NCBI GenBank assembly: GCA_026260175.1
Contig: JAKCWW010007534.1
Location: 637-28,925 of the forward strand
Length of the DNA stretch: 28,289 nucleotides
From: Reticulitermes lucifugus
Taxonomy: Eukaryota; Arthropoda; Insecta; Blattodea; Rhinotermitidae
Direction of reading: 5' to 3'
A program made the position numbers and the translations under genes. Each line of letters starts with the position of its first letter. Positions within the stretch are counted from its first letter, which is position 1. This document shows positions 18,131-27,082 of this stretch, in pieces. The notes under the pieces were generated by a model, which saw only the letters and a program-made list of their open reading frames with translations, made no database searches and was not told where the DNA came from.

Positions 18131-20005
18131 ATGGACGATCTAGCACAGTCAGTGGATTTCTGTGCCGTGAACAATCACCAGAGGACGATAATTCATATAG
18201 ACATTGATTGCTTCTATGCTCAAGTTGAGATGATTAAAAATCCAGCTCTGAGACATTGTCCATTAGGAATTCAACAGAAAAACATTATCGTTACGAGTAA
18301 TTACCTAGCGCGAGAATATGGGATTCAGAAATGTATGCTTGTTAGTGAAGGTTTGCAATTGTGCCCACAGTTGGTACTGGTGCGAGGGGAAGATTTACAT
18401 GATTATAGACAAGTTTCTGCCAAAATTACAAGTCTCTTGCACAGATTCAGCCCTCAGGTCGAGAAACTTGGACTGGATGAAAACTTTGTGGATGTTACAA
18501 ATTTGGTTGCAGAAAGGTTGATGGAGAGTAAAGGCGAAGAAAGTGTAGATGGTTATGTATATGGTGACCTGAATGAGAAATGTGAATGTGGTTGTAAAAA
18601 GAGGTTGTGTATAGGCTCTTATATTGCTGGTGAAATGAGAAGTGAAATTTGTAATGTACTGGGCATAACAAGTTGTGCTGGGATCACTTATAACAAACTA
18701 CTTGCAAAATTAGTGTGCACAATCCACAAACCAAACAAGCAGACTACCATCTTTCCGTGCAGCTCTTTGGCATTGGTGTCGGGTCTCCAGAATGTTAGGG
18801 GTATCCCTGGCATTGGTCACCGTACACATGAAACTTTACAGCTGCTTGGTATTAACAGTGTCACAGATCTGCAGAACTCCAATCTTGCATCTTTGCAGAA
18901 AGCTCTTGGCGATGATTTGGCCATCTACATAAAGAAACTTAGTTATGGCATTGATGACTCACCTGTGAAACAAACAGGTAAACCTCAATCCATTGGACTG
19001 GAGGATGGGTTTAGGAAAATATGTGTAGAGAGTGAAGTGAAAGATAAATTATTCACTCTCCTACAGAGACTTTTAAAATTATTGTTTGAAGATGGTAGAA
19101 TTCCTGGCTCAATCAGAGTGACAGTACGCAAGTATGACAGTACTCAGAAACACAGTCACAGAACAAGCAGGCAGTGTAATATACCTGCATCCCTTTTCAG
19201 TAGTGGTGCCTGTCACAACAAAAATGAACCAGTTTCACCAAAATCAAATGAAAAGCTTATGACATTGATTATGCAGCTGTTTCATAAAATGGTTGATATA
19301 TCTAAACCATTTCACCTTACGCTCGTAGGTTTAGCATTTACTAAATTCCAAGAACGCAAGACTGGTAAGAGTTCAATTTCATCTTTCCTGATCAATGACA
19401 TCTCTGTACAGTCAGTACTGAATTTCAGAAGTGTTTCATCAGAGGCAGACAAAATGGAATATTCATCCATATATCAATCTCCACATATTAATATGGAAAA
19501 ATCAGATTTAGAACCAGAACCATCTCCAAAGAAAACTCGAAGAGACTTTGTTTGTTCAAGAAGTAACGTGCAATTTTCAAGTGAAGAAGAAGATGTACCC
19601 ATCAGAATGATGTGTGAAGGTCCTTCAGGTGATTCTGTGGACAATGCCTTGTGGGCAGACAGAGGGTTAGAATCTCATAATGAACAGACAGTTGGTATAC
19701 CAACAATACCTCTGGTGGGGTCTACCAGTAGTGGAGTAACAAGAAAATGTCCTGTTGATTCACAGATGAGTAGTTGTAGTTCTGATACAGCACATGATGT
19801 GTCAAATGATATCGAGTTTCATTGCCCACATAATGTGGATGCAGATGTTTTCTGTGCATTGCCACATGAATTAAAAAAGGAATTAATGCATGCATGGAGA
19901 ATAGAGAGAAATGAAACATCTCCAATTTCTCAGTCAAAGAAAGTCACCTTATGTACTAAACCAAAACAAACATCTATTTATCAGTACTTAATTTCCAATA
20001 AGTGA
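18131..20005 (+). CDS. POLI: DNA polymerase iota (Y-family, 624 aa, single exon)
   Basis: Y-family translesion DNA polymerase that inserts opposite damaged bases in the nucleus, recruited by PCNA and ubiquitin. The palm begins at HIDIDCFYAQVEM: metal-binding D24 and probable steric gate Y29. The second acidic pair is D116-E117 in LGLDENFVD. GCAGITYNKLLAKL-like motifs follow near 181-194, the helix-hairpin-helix segment is around 223-245 (IPGIGHRT, LGINSV), and the little finger ends near residue 405 (FHLTLVGLAF). KSSISSFL at 413-420 sits where human pol iota has its PCNA box. The tail has one ubiquitin-binding motif (about 568-589, DADVFCALPHELKKEL) and ends in a PCNA-box-like QTSIYQYL at 613-620. 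A Cys cluster (C151, C153, C155, C160) lies in a palm insertion. Closest alternatives, pol eta and kappa, lack the QVEM and GLDENFVD combination. Intact. Confidence 0.95.
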   Translation: MDDLAQSVDFCAVNNHQRTIIHIDIDCFYAQVEMIKNPALRHCPLGIQQKNIIVTSNYLAREYGIQKCMLVSEGLQLCPQLVLVRGEDLHDYRQVSAKITSLLHRFSPQVEKLGLDENFVDVTNLVAERLMESKGEESVDGYVYGDLNEKCECGCKKRLCIGSYIAGEMRSEICNVLGITSCAGITYNKLLAKLVCTIHKPNKQTTIFPCSSLALVSGLQNVRGIPGIGHRTHETLQLLGINSVTDLQNSNLASLQKALGDDLAIYIKKLSYGIDDSPVKQTGKPQSIGLEDGFRKICVESEVKDKLFTLLQRLLKLLFEDGRIPGSIRVTVRKYDSTQKHSHRTSRQCNIPASLFSSGACHNKNEPVSPKSNEKLMTLIMQLFHKMVDISKPFHLTLVGLAFTKFQERKTGKSSISSFLINDISVQSVLNFRSVSSEADKMEYSSIYQSPHINMEKSDLEPEPSPKKTRRDFVCSRSNVQFSSEEEDVPIRMMCEGPSGDSVDNALWADRGLESHNEQTVGIPTIPLVGSTSSGVTRKCPVDSQMSSCSSDTAHDVSNDIEFHCPHNVDADVFCALPHELKKELMHAWRIERNETSPISQSKKVTLCTKPKQTSIYQYLISNK

Positions 20006-20476
20006 TATGTTATGCCAGTTCATAAAGTGTGATTTGTGTTGGCACAATTGCCACATTTTTTAACATTTATGTTGAAGTGAACACACACGTGGATCTCTAC
20101 AGGCAACAAGTTCCCTCATATACTTCAGTTGTATGGTTTATTTAACAAACAAGGAGTTGAAGTTTGTAGCATGTCATCCTGTTTAGAAGTATTGCTAATT
20201 ACTTATAATCAGAGAAAAGTTTCTTACATTGTTTAGCTGTAAACTAAAATATTGCATTCCACCTGCAGTGGGCAATGTTTTGCTTTTGTTCCAGTCATTT
20301 GGATGAAGGATACAAGTTTGGTGTTTTATATACTAATATTGTAGACTTGTAATTTGGACATTTGAATGTCAAATTATTCATTTGCGTTTATACCACTTGA
20401 ATTGTGACAGAATATTCTAGTGTGTTGTGTTTTATTATAGGTGGAAATATTGATTATGAGCCAGGATACCCTGGTC

Positions 20477-20482
20477 AATAAA
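20477..20482 (+). terminator. Candidate poly(A) signal of POLI
   Basis: First AATAAA after the POLI stop, about 470 nt downstream. It may instead belong to an unidentified repeat starting nearby. Confidence 0.4.
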
Positions 20483-20890
20483 GGGACTGCCTATGAGCCA
20501 GATAAATGGGGTTTACCTCCTGACAGGAACAGGGATTATTCTCCTTGTCCCCACATTCAGTCCAGCTCTGGGGTCTGTAGTGATATTAGAAGGGTGGATG
20601 GGTAAAGTGGCTGGAGCATGAAGAGCTTACCATTCGCCTGCATATATTACAAAGGCTAACAATGCTTTGCTTCTTGTCCATACATATTCACAATGTGGTG
20701 ATTAAGTAAACAGAACTTTACCCTTAAAAGGATCGAGGAGGCCGCAGATTCCACACACTTCCCAATTGTTTTGACTCTTGGCATACTGTCATGTAGATAA
20801 TTTTAAAAAATTACCAGCATGGCTTACCAGTATAAGGTTTCAGGCTTTTACAGGAGTTGTTAATCAGATGATGGTTTCTTTTTTTTGCAC
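20483..20890. other. Gene-free stretch, possible repeat
   Basis: The more GC-balanced block at about 20500-20740 differs in texture from its AT-rich surroundings and could be an unclassified repeat. No TIRs, target duplication or reading frame was found. Confidence 0.3.
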
Positions 20891-20894
20891 TGTA

Positions 20895-20965
20895 CAGTCA
20901 TTATATGTTCCAACATTTTGTAGGGATGTACTGCCTCCATCTTCAGGGTGACTGAATTGGTTTGA
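20895..20965 (-). repeat. Foldback-family repeat copy 3 (degraded core)
   Basis: The minus strand reads CTGAAGA (20946-20940), T, GGAGG, a loop, a partly matching CCCTAC, then AAAA-TGTTGG. This matches the centre of the 4805 and 5592 repeats. The usual GAAA is AAAA here. Confidence 0.55.
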
Positions 20966-22029
20966 GTGGATGCTGAAGGGGTACAGACAGAAGTTTTCTG
21001 TGTATTATATTTAGATATTTTCGCCAATCAGAACTACAGAGGGTCGGAAGAAGGGATAGGATTGTCCTGAGCTTACTAAGCTCTCTTAAATTAAACTTAT
21101 CATGACATTATGAGGAGCCTGCACATAATCAATACATTAACCTTATTTTATTGTGATTAGTGTGATTTCTGTCCAAGTATTAGCCAATGTATATATTTGA
21201 AACATGTTTACAGTCTTCCATTGGCAGACTGCTGGATGATCACCACATTGATTCTGCTCCTTCTCTGGCAGATGTGACAGGAATGTCTTTGGTATCTAAG
21301 GATAATGATGGGATCTTATAAATTTATATAACTGAATGAAGATGTGATTTATGTAATTATTTTCGGTGTTTTAAATAAATGAATCCATTATTCCTTCACA
21401 ATTACCTGAGCTTTCCTGAAATGTACATTCTGACATTGTTTAAATGTTTCTAGCACTAGCATGGCAGGTGATGTCAGCCACAGATTGTACCATACATATT
21501 ATGTCCCTTAGCATGGCAAACCAGCATCTGCCAGGATATCCCATGACAGCTGCAGTGCTCAGGGACACCTGTAACTCTCTCTTCACAGTTCATTTAATTT
21601 TCATTCTGTGCATATTCAAGCTGTTCATTTTCCAAGAATGTACTTTTAAATATATTTGAACAACATTATGGTTTTTGTAATTCTCACCATTTACCTTTTT
21701 TTACATGTGTGAATCTTCTGTCTACTTTTACCCCAGTTGTTCATCTTGGTAGAATGCAGTTGACTGGTGTTCCAAAACCACTTAGTAAGAACACTGCCAG
21801 ACAGTCAACTGTTGCAACTTACGTGTTTAATGATTTTTCTCGGTTTCTACAGCTTGTGTTACCTTCCAGTTGGTACAACCGCTTCCTTTCACACCCTTCC
21901 GTACCCGTGTTTGTAATGGTTACAGTTATACATTAGGTTACTGTACAACATTCTGTGATATAATTGACTAATTCACACCAACAAATGCACAAAGACAAGT
22001 TATGTCATTAATTCCTTTAATTAAAAGTT
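20966..22029. other. Gene-free AT-rich stretch
   Basis: Short open frames (for example 21444-21659 and 21709-21936) show no recognisable family or splice support. Nothing else identified. Confidence 0.4.
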
Positions 22030-22080
22030 TACCCCAATACGTATTTCGGCACTTCTACAATGCCATCATCAGGGGGATCG
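22030..22080 (-). repeat. Dispersed repeat with complete hammerhead-like fold
   Basis: On the minus strand CCCC-CTGATGA (22076-22066) is followed by T, GGCA, a 9-nt loop, TGCC, GAAA (22047-22044), the palindrome completing ATACGTAT, then T and GGGG (22035-22032). This is the order of a type I hammerhead: helix I CCCC/GGGG, helix II GGCA/TGCC, helix III from ATACGTAT, and cleavage expected after the T at 22036. The extra T between CTGATGA and helix II is non-standard. The surrounding sequence (roughly 22010-22230) looks like repeat, but its ends were not found. Confidence 0.45.
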
Positions 22081-22460
22081 TTGAAGTTTTACATAGACCA
22101 ATGTTCTTAAAATACATCAGAACAGTCAAAACTGTGTATAAAATGTTACAATATTCATTGTTACCACTCTATGTAAAATTATACAATAGTATTATTAAAA
22201 TTGTTAAAACAGTGGTAAAATAGTATATACTGTATATTATATTAGGTTACATATTATGATGTAATTAATAAATTATTGTATGTTTCAGTATAGGCTACAT
22301 TTGAAACTACCACTTTGCCTGCTCATGGCAGCATTTTTGTTGTATAATGTAATTATTATAGAAGTTGTGTGTATTAAGCTTCCAGATACAATTTTCATTA
22401 CATCAATACAAGTTGTCCATGAACAATCTGAATTGCCTTACACCTTGAATCCCTCAAGGA
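22081..22460. other. Gene-free AT-rich stretch
   Basis: Probably includes the rest of the repeat at 22030. No gene, TIR or structured element recognised. Confidence 0.35.
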
Positions 22461-22475
22461 ATTACATTCACCAGT

Positions 22476-22631
22476 GATTTCAGGCTTCTGCCGCGATGTT
22501 GATGTAATCTGTGGTCTTTTGGGTAATTACATCTTGGAATCTTGACCCATGAAGATGGGACCGACACGTTGTCCCGAAACGTCGGTAAATAATTACCACA
22601 CGATGCCGTGTAATTACCCAAAAGACCACAG
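22476..22631 (+). mobile_element. Small foldback retroelement with hammerhead-like core
   Basis: ATTACATTCACCAGT occurs exactly at 22461-22475 and 22632-22646, so the 156 bp between look like an insertion with a 15-nt target duplication. Perfect 29-nt inverted arms lie at 22503-22531 and 22609-22637; the last six bases of the right arm fall in the duplication. Between the arms is ATGAAGA-T-GGGAC, a loop, GTCCC-GAAA-CGTC (22549-22583), a hammerhead-like core with position C3 changed to A. The length of the duplication argues for retrotransposition, not a cut-and-paste MITE. It has no coding capacity. Confidence 0.65.
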
Positions 22632-22646
22632 ATTACATTCACCAGT

Positions 22647-23937
22647 ATCTATGAAACCTCATACTGTACATTTAGCAACTGTGTGTGATGTGTTTATTTT
22701 TAGTTCACTTCACAGTACTGTCCAAAAATATTCAAGAGTGTTATTTAAATCATCAGAAGCAAATTAGTGCCAGCACAACCCTTTTTAATTCCTACAGAAG
22801 TTACTGTAGCATCACACTAGCAATTGGATTATTTGAATAGTCTAAAATCCAACACAAAACTAAAGACAGGCCAACATTTTTAGCGTACTTTAACTTCTGT
22901 AAGGAAAAAGTAGTCTTGCAACTTCAAGAAATTCTGTATGAACATTATGCTATTAGATGCCATCTCAACCACACTTTTCTATTTCCTATGATTACTGTGT
23001 AATGCCGAAACCTATGAGATGAAAGCAACACTAATGCTCCTTAATATTGGGGTCCTGATATCTAATAATAAGTATAAAAAATATGTAACTTTTAATGAGG
23101 TTTGTGCATGTGTGTGTTGGTGGGGGGGTAAAACAACATGGTGGCTGCATGGAATCTCTATTCAGTTTCCTCTTTTTTATGATAGCATCAGTTAACGAAT
23201 ACAAATATGCTGGTAATATGAAACTATGAGATCATGTCCAAAAGCTTTAATGTAAACAAAATCTGTACTTAAGTAATACATGCTTCCTAAAAGACCAGTT
23301 ATTTAATTTTTTGAATGCTTGCAAGCACCTATAATAAAGAAAAATAACAGTCACTATAAGTGATGGTAACACCAGTTCAGTTCACGCCAACTCAACAGCC
23401 CAATGTCCAATTACAAAATCAGCACTAACAGACAAATACATATATGCAATAAGACACAAAAAACAAAACAAATGACCAAACAATTCAATGCAATGCAATT
23501 CAGTTAACAAACATACCTGGTTTAAAATGAACATTTTACATTATTATGTTCAATACACTTTCACCCCTGGTAAGGCAGTTTAACAGACAAAAATGAATAC
23601 AATGATAATGTAAACCTGATTACAAGTAACAGTTTGTTCTCCAAATACCCTGATGTCTTTACAAAGAAAATTTGCAACCAATGCACATTTTGCAGGCTGT
23701 TCTTGCATGGAAAGCATGACTATATAGCAGTCTCTAAGATTAAAGGTAGAAACTAGATGCTGTAAAGCATCCAAAGGGAAGGACAAAATTTTAAACTAAG
23801 CTAAACATTAACACAAAACAATGCATCAGGTTGATATCTCCTCTCATGTAAACTATGAAGTTTTAGGTACTCTGATGCACTGATATAACTATAATGGATG
23901 TGGGGAAAGAAACAATTATTACAGGGTTCCAACAACA
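22647..23937. other. Gene-free stretch
   Basis: AT-rich, with a TTGGTGGGGGGGT purine-rich patch near 23118. No family-like reading frame on either strand and no repeat ends identified. Confidence 0.4.
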
Positions 23938-24352
23938 CAGCAGAATTCCTTTAATCTGGAAGCTGATAATCTGGAAATTCTGATTCTGCGGCAGTTCAGG
24001 AAAATAGTTCTCCAAAATCAAAAAACCTTCCAATAATGTCTGTCTCATACTCCATCAATTTCTTCAGTCATAGACTCCTCATCCACAGTCTCCTGGTCCT
24101 TCAGCATCCCTGGTAGAAGCTGAAGAGACTCCAGAAAAAATAGAAGGGGACCCTGATGTCCCTGAACCAGCAGATGGATGAGATATCCAAATCGAATACT
24201 CCTCTGATAAGTTGTACAAACCAAATATAGGAGCAGTAAAAAAAATAACCTGTAAGAACTCAGATCAGTATAGGGTACAGTTTGACAATCTGGAATATTT
24301 CATAATCCAGCACATCCAGTCCTGTGGGTACCAGTTCAAAGAAATTCTACTA
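23938..24352. mobile_element. pogo/Tigger-like non-autonomous element
   Basis: The left end CAGCAGAATTCCTTTAATCT resembles the end of the 9266-9430 MITE. The right end read in reverse, TAGTAGAATTTCTTTGAACT, is a diverged partner. At about 415 bp it is longer than the other two. Sub-terminal ATCTGGAA-like and AATCCAG words repeat at both sides. No transposase domain recognised. Confidence 0.55.
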
Positions 24353-24764
24353 TAATCAATGCATTTAAAATTGCATGCAACAAAAAAGAACACTGACTTG
24401 ATTAGGATTGACTCATATGAGTGTCCAGTATCTTAGATATTTTGAGCAGAATTATGTTTATACCTTTTAGAGAATTATAAATTTAGACATTAAACAACAC
24501 AAGAATTGTATGATTTGCAATCTGTGCACTATGAAAGCAGGCTTTTGCAAGTGCCTGGAATCCCTAGTTTTCCAGGTATCATTACAACCAGACAACCACA
24601 TCTCATGAACACAGAATACATTGCTGTCACTTTCTCAGTACACATACAGAAAGAGAATAAGATATAAAACCAAATAAACATTCCAAAACAAAAGAGTCAT
24701 TGTCCTGATTTTAGTGTCCACTTCAGTCAAGTGGTATAGGAAGGTTATTCCAATAATGACATGT
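24353..24764. other. Downstream region of the PARP-like gene
   Basis: Probably contains the 3' UTR of the minus-strand PARP-like gene. No canonical AATAAA on that strand was found close to the stop. Confidence 0.35.
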
Positions 24765-25670
24765 TTAATAATCATCACATGCATAATTTCTTGCATTTCC
24801 TTGAACAACTGGTGTAACTGTATAATATATTAAATACTCTGGATAATACTCACTGTCACAAAATTTTACAATCACATGCCCATTTTCTTTTAGGGCAGTA
24901 TCGTACCTCTGTGTGGTGTTGTAAACCTGTGATATAAGTGGTGGGATTGTCATGTTACCATGACCTGTAGTACAATTTGAAATCAGAACTCTAACAAGGA
25001 ACATTACCTTCACTGTAGCATACTTGTCAGAATAATGGCTGGCATAATATGAAATGGGGGAGAAGGACACCCCTTTTCCATACCTGTTCCCTGTGCTATC
25101 ACCATAAAGTCTCCAGTCAAAGTTATTCTCACAAATACTGTACACATTGTTTTGTTTTGTTCCATGAAAAACTCTGCTCTCTTTCACATCATTACCAGGC
25201 AGGCATTCCATCTCATTCTTTTTCAGCAGATAACAGCCTAATAAATACGGATTTTGTATTCGTTCAATTTGAACAATCTTAAATGTTTTTTGAGTTGTTT
25301 TCTTGAACAGATGCACAACTGTGTTGTACTCGTGCGTATTCTGCTTAACATCTGCCTTGATGAATGCAGAATTACTAGGCATTGGGTCCCAGTTGGCAGC
25401 TAGGGGGTCCTGAAGAACAGCTGTATGGAGAGGTCTGCTACTGACAGGTATACGACACTGCTGTTCTGCTCTCATCTTGGCTTGCAATTTCCTCTGTTCC
25501 TCGAATAATCTCTTTTTCTGTGAAGCTTCATACTCTTGGTACTGGGCAGATGTAGGATCCTCATACCAATGTTTGGCATATGACGATCGTGTGCCTGAAG
25601 TTGATTGTGTAGGTAACGGTTTGTGGGTTTTCTCCTGTTCTTGTTGTGGACCACTGAAAAGACCTCCCAT
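24765..25670 (-). CDS. PARP-fold protein, PARP11/12/TIPARP type, atypical triad (301 aa)
   Basis: The C-terminal half (about 112-285) is an ADP-ribosyltransferase catalytic domain of the mono-ADP-ribosyltransferase PARP group: NPYLLGCYLLKK, RVFHGTK (first triad His, H169), YGKGVSFSPISYYASHY and YYPEYLIYY. By spacing against PARP1 and TIPARP recalled from memory, the central triad tyrosine falls on S202 (GVSF, where active members have GxYF), while the second NAD-contact tyrosine is present as Y213 and the third position is about V266. The triad is therefore H-S-V, and activity is uncertain. The N-terminus MGGLFS fits the N-myristoylation rule (Gly2, Ser6). Residues 44-70 are a charged helix or coiled coil. 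No WWE or zinc finger is seen. The ATG at 25670 lies 6 nt after a splice acceptor. Intact; ancestral function unknown. Confidence 0.85.
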   Translation of the reverse strand: MGGLFSGPQQEQEKTHKPLPTQSTSGTRSSYAKHWYEDPTSAQYQEYEASQKKRLFEEQRKLQAKMRAEQQCRIPVSSRPLHTAVLQDPLAANWDPMPSNSAFIKADVKQNTHEYNTVVHLFKKTTQKTFKIVQIERIQNPYLLGCYLLKKNEMECLPGNDVKESRVFHGTKQNNVYSICENNFDWRLYGDSTGNRYGKGVSFSPISYYASHYSDKYATVKVMFLVRVLISNCTTGHGNMTIPPLISQVYNTTQRYDTALKENGHVIVKFCDSEYYPEYLIYYTVTPVVQGNARNYACDDY

Positions 25671-25676
25671 ATTGCC

Positions 25677-25678
25677 CT
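25677..25678 (-). promoter_or_regulatory. Splice acceptor upstream of PARP-like start
   Basis: TGTACTTTTCTTAG on the minus strand, followed by GGCAAT and the ATG. It implies a non-coding first exon further upstream, not located. Confidence 0.6.
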
Positions 25679-25994
25679 AAGAAAAGTACAGTGAAGCATT
25701 ATGTAGAGATTCATTAGCATCTTTGCATGCCACTATCAGTTTTAAACATGTTTACAAGAGAAAAATTTCATGATTGATTGGACTGGAATGGACTGATGCT
25801 AGTCAACTCATTTGCAGTGATTATATGTAACTGGTAACACACCAAATAACAAGGCAAGTCCGAACTTCAAAACTAATATAAACTAGCTACACTTTTCCAA
25901 ATCTTATTTAAGTTTCTGCTACACAACTTCAGTACAATCAACTGCTTTTATACCAACTATACTGAAAGGTTCAGATATGAAGTAAAATAATGAA
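25679..25994. other. Upstream region of PARP-like gene
   Basis: Likely 5' UTR intron. No exon, promoter motif or repeat recognised. Confidence 0.35.
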
Positions 25995-26185
25995 CAAAGA
26001 CTTGTGGGATGTGACACTGTGTCAGGAAAGTAGTTCCTGATGTTTCCAAGCACTGTACTGCCTTCATCATCAGATTAAATTAGTCTTCTTGGACTACATG
26101 TCCAATGACATAGTGCAACATCCCAGAAGACTTCAATCTTCAGCACCACCACAGTGAAAGCTCAAATCTTGCAAGGAATATTAAA
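25995..26185 (-). repeat. Foldback-family repeat copy 4, intact core words
   Basis: The minus strand contains CTGATGA (26073-26067), T, an imperfect hairpin, then GAAACATC (26046-26039). All conserved hammerhead core words are present, but no clear helix I was found. The 26100-26185 side shares AGAAGACTTCAATCTTCAGC-type words with 5200-5275. Confidence 0.55.
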
Positions 26186-26369
26186 ATATTTGATATGTTA
26201 GTATCACTGCATTTACTAATGTGCTGCTTATTGCGGTTCAGTTTGGTATTCCTGTTTAGAAATCTGGGGTAAGAACTTTGGCCAATCAGTTGATCCTTGA
26301 AAAACGTTTTGTTTTTACACAGAATATAACTTATTCATTTTGATCACTACAAATATTCACAGTTTAAAA

Positions 26370-26655
26370 GAAATACCATCTGCACTAGGAATTGAAGGAA
26401 GGAAAATGGGCTTAAGAATAGATGAAGAGAAAACCAAGCACAAGAAAATGTCCCCTACACGAGTAAAAAAGATATTACTGTGACATAATAATAGATAATT
26501 TTAAATTTGAAGAAGCTGATACCTTCACATACTTGGGATCAGTTCTACAAAATGGAAATAAAACGTGGACAGACATTCATTCTGAAATTATGACAGCAAA
26601 AGCACATAATAAACTTTTTATGTCTAAACTCTTTTCCCCCAAAATGCTAAATTAA
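26370..26655 (+). mobile_element. LINE reverse-transcriptase fragment (degraded)
   Basis: One frame reads GLRIDEEKTKHKKMSPTRV. After a frameshift another reads NFKFEEADTFTYLGSVLQNG and on to SKLFSPKMLN. TFTYLGS following a KTK motif is a hallmark of the non-LTR reverse transcriptase just before the thumb. It is truncated at both ends and dead. Confidence 0.8.
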
Positions 26656-26869
26656 AATAATCTGCAAAAATATAATTCACTGAAAGCATACATTACAGAT
26701 CATAATTCTTAAGAACTCTATCAGATCCAGAATTTTAGTTTCCTTAGGTATATAGTTCTTGAGTCATTATAAGGACATCTTGCACTTTCTTTTTCCAGCA
26801 TATATGACCAGAATTTGTTGTATGTCTGTTCCAAATGTAACATAAACTATGGCTTTTGCTGCATGCTCT

Positions 26870-26930
26870 ATTATGAGAGGATTGAGACCTTTTGACCTTA
26901 TGAGGTCATCATCAGTCTCTTCTTCTTCTA
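26870..26930 (-). repeat. Dispersed repeat with hammerhead-like core
   Basis: The minus strand reads CTGATGA (26915-26909), T, then a perfect 5-bp hairpin GACCT-CATA-AGGTC, then AAAA-GGTC. It has the layout of the other cores with G12 changed to A. The flanks do not resemble the other repeats, so it looks like a separate family. Confidence 0.5.
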
Positions 26931-27082
26931 CCTGTCTGCATCATTTCCACTGGCAATGTTGGTATAGGAAAATTAACTATGTATGCAAACATTAACCATA
27001 AAAATATCCAAACAGAGTGTACCACTTAATACAAGACCTGCCCATATGAACTACATTCACAGTCTGTATTGTGTAATGTGGC

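Noticed and set aside
18120..20005. Pol eta or pol kappa identity
   Set aside because: QVEM after the first catalytic block, LGLDENFVD and the UBM layout fit pol iota; there is no UBZ zinc finger at the C-terminus.
21709..21936. 75-codon open frame
   Set aside because: No recognisable family, no splice signals of note, in a repeat-rich AT-rich stretch.
23100..23140. G-rich patch as a G-quadruplex
   Set aside because: Only one long G run is present; four spaced runs are not seen.
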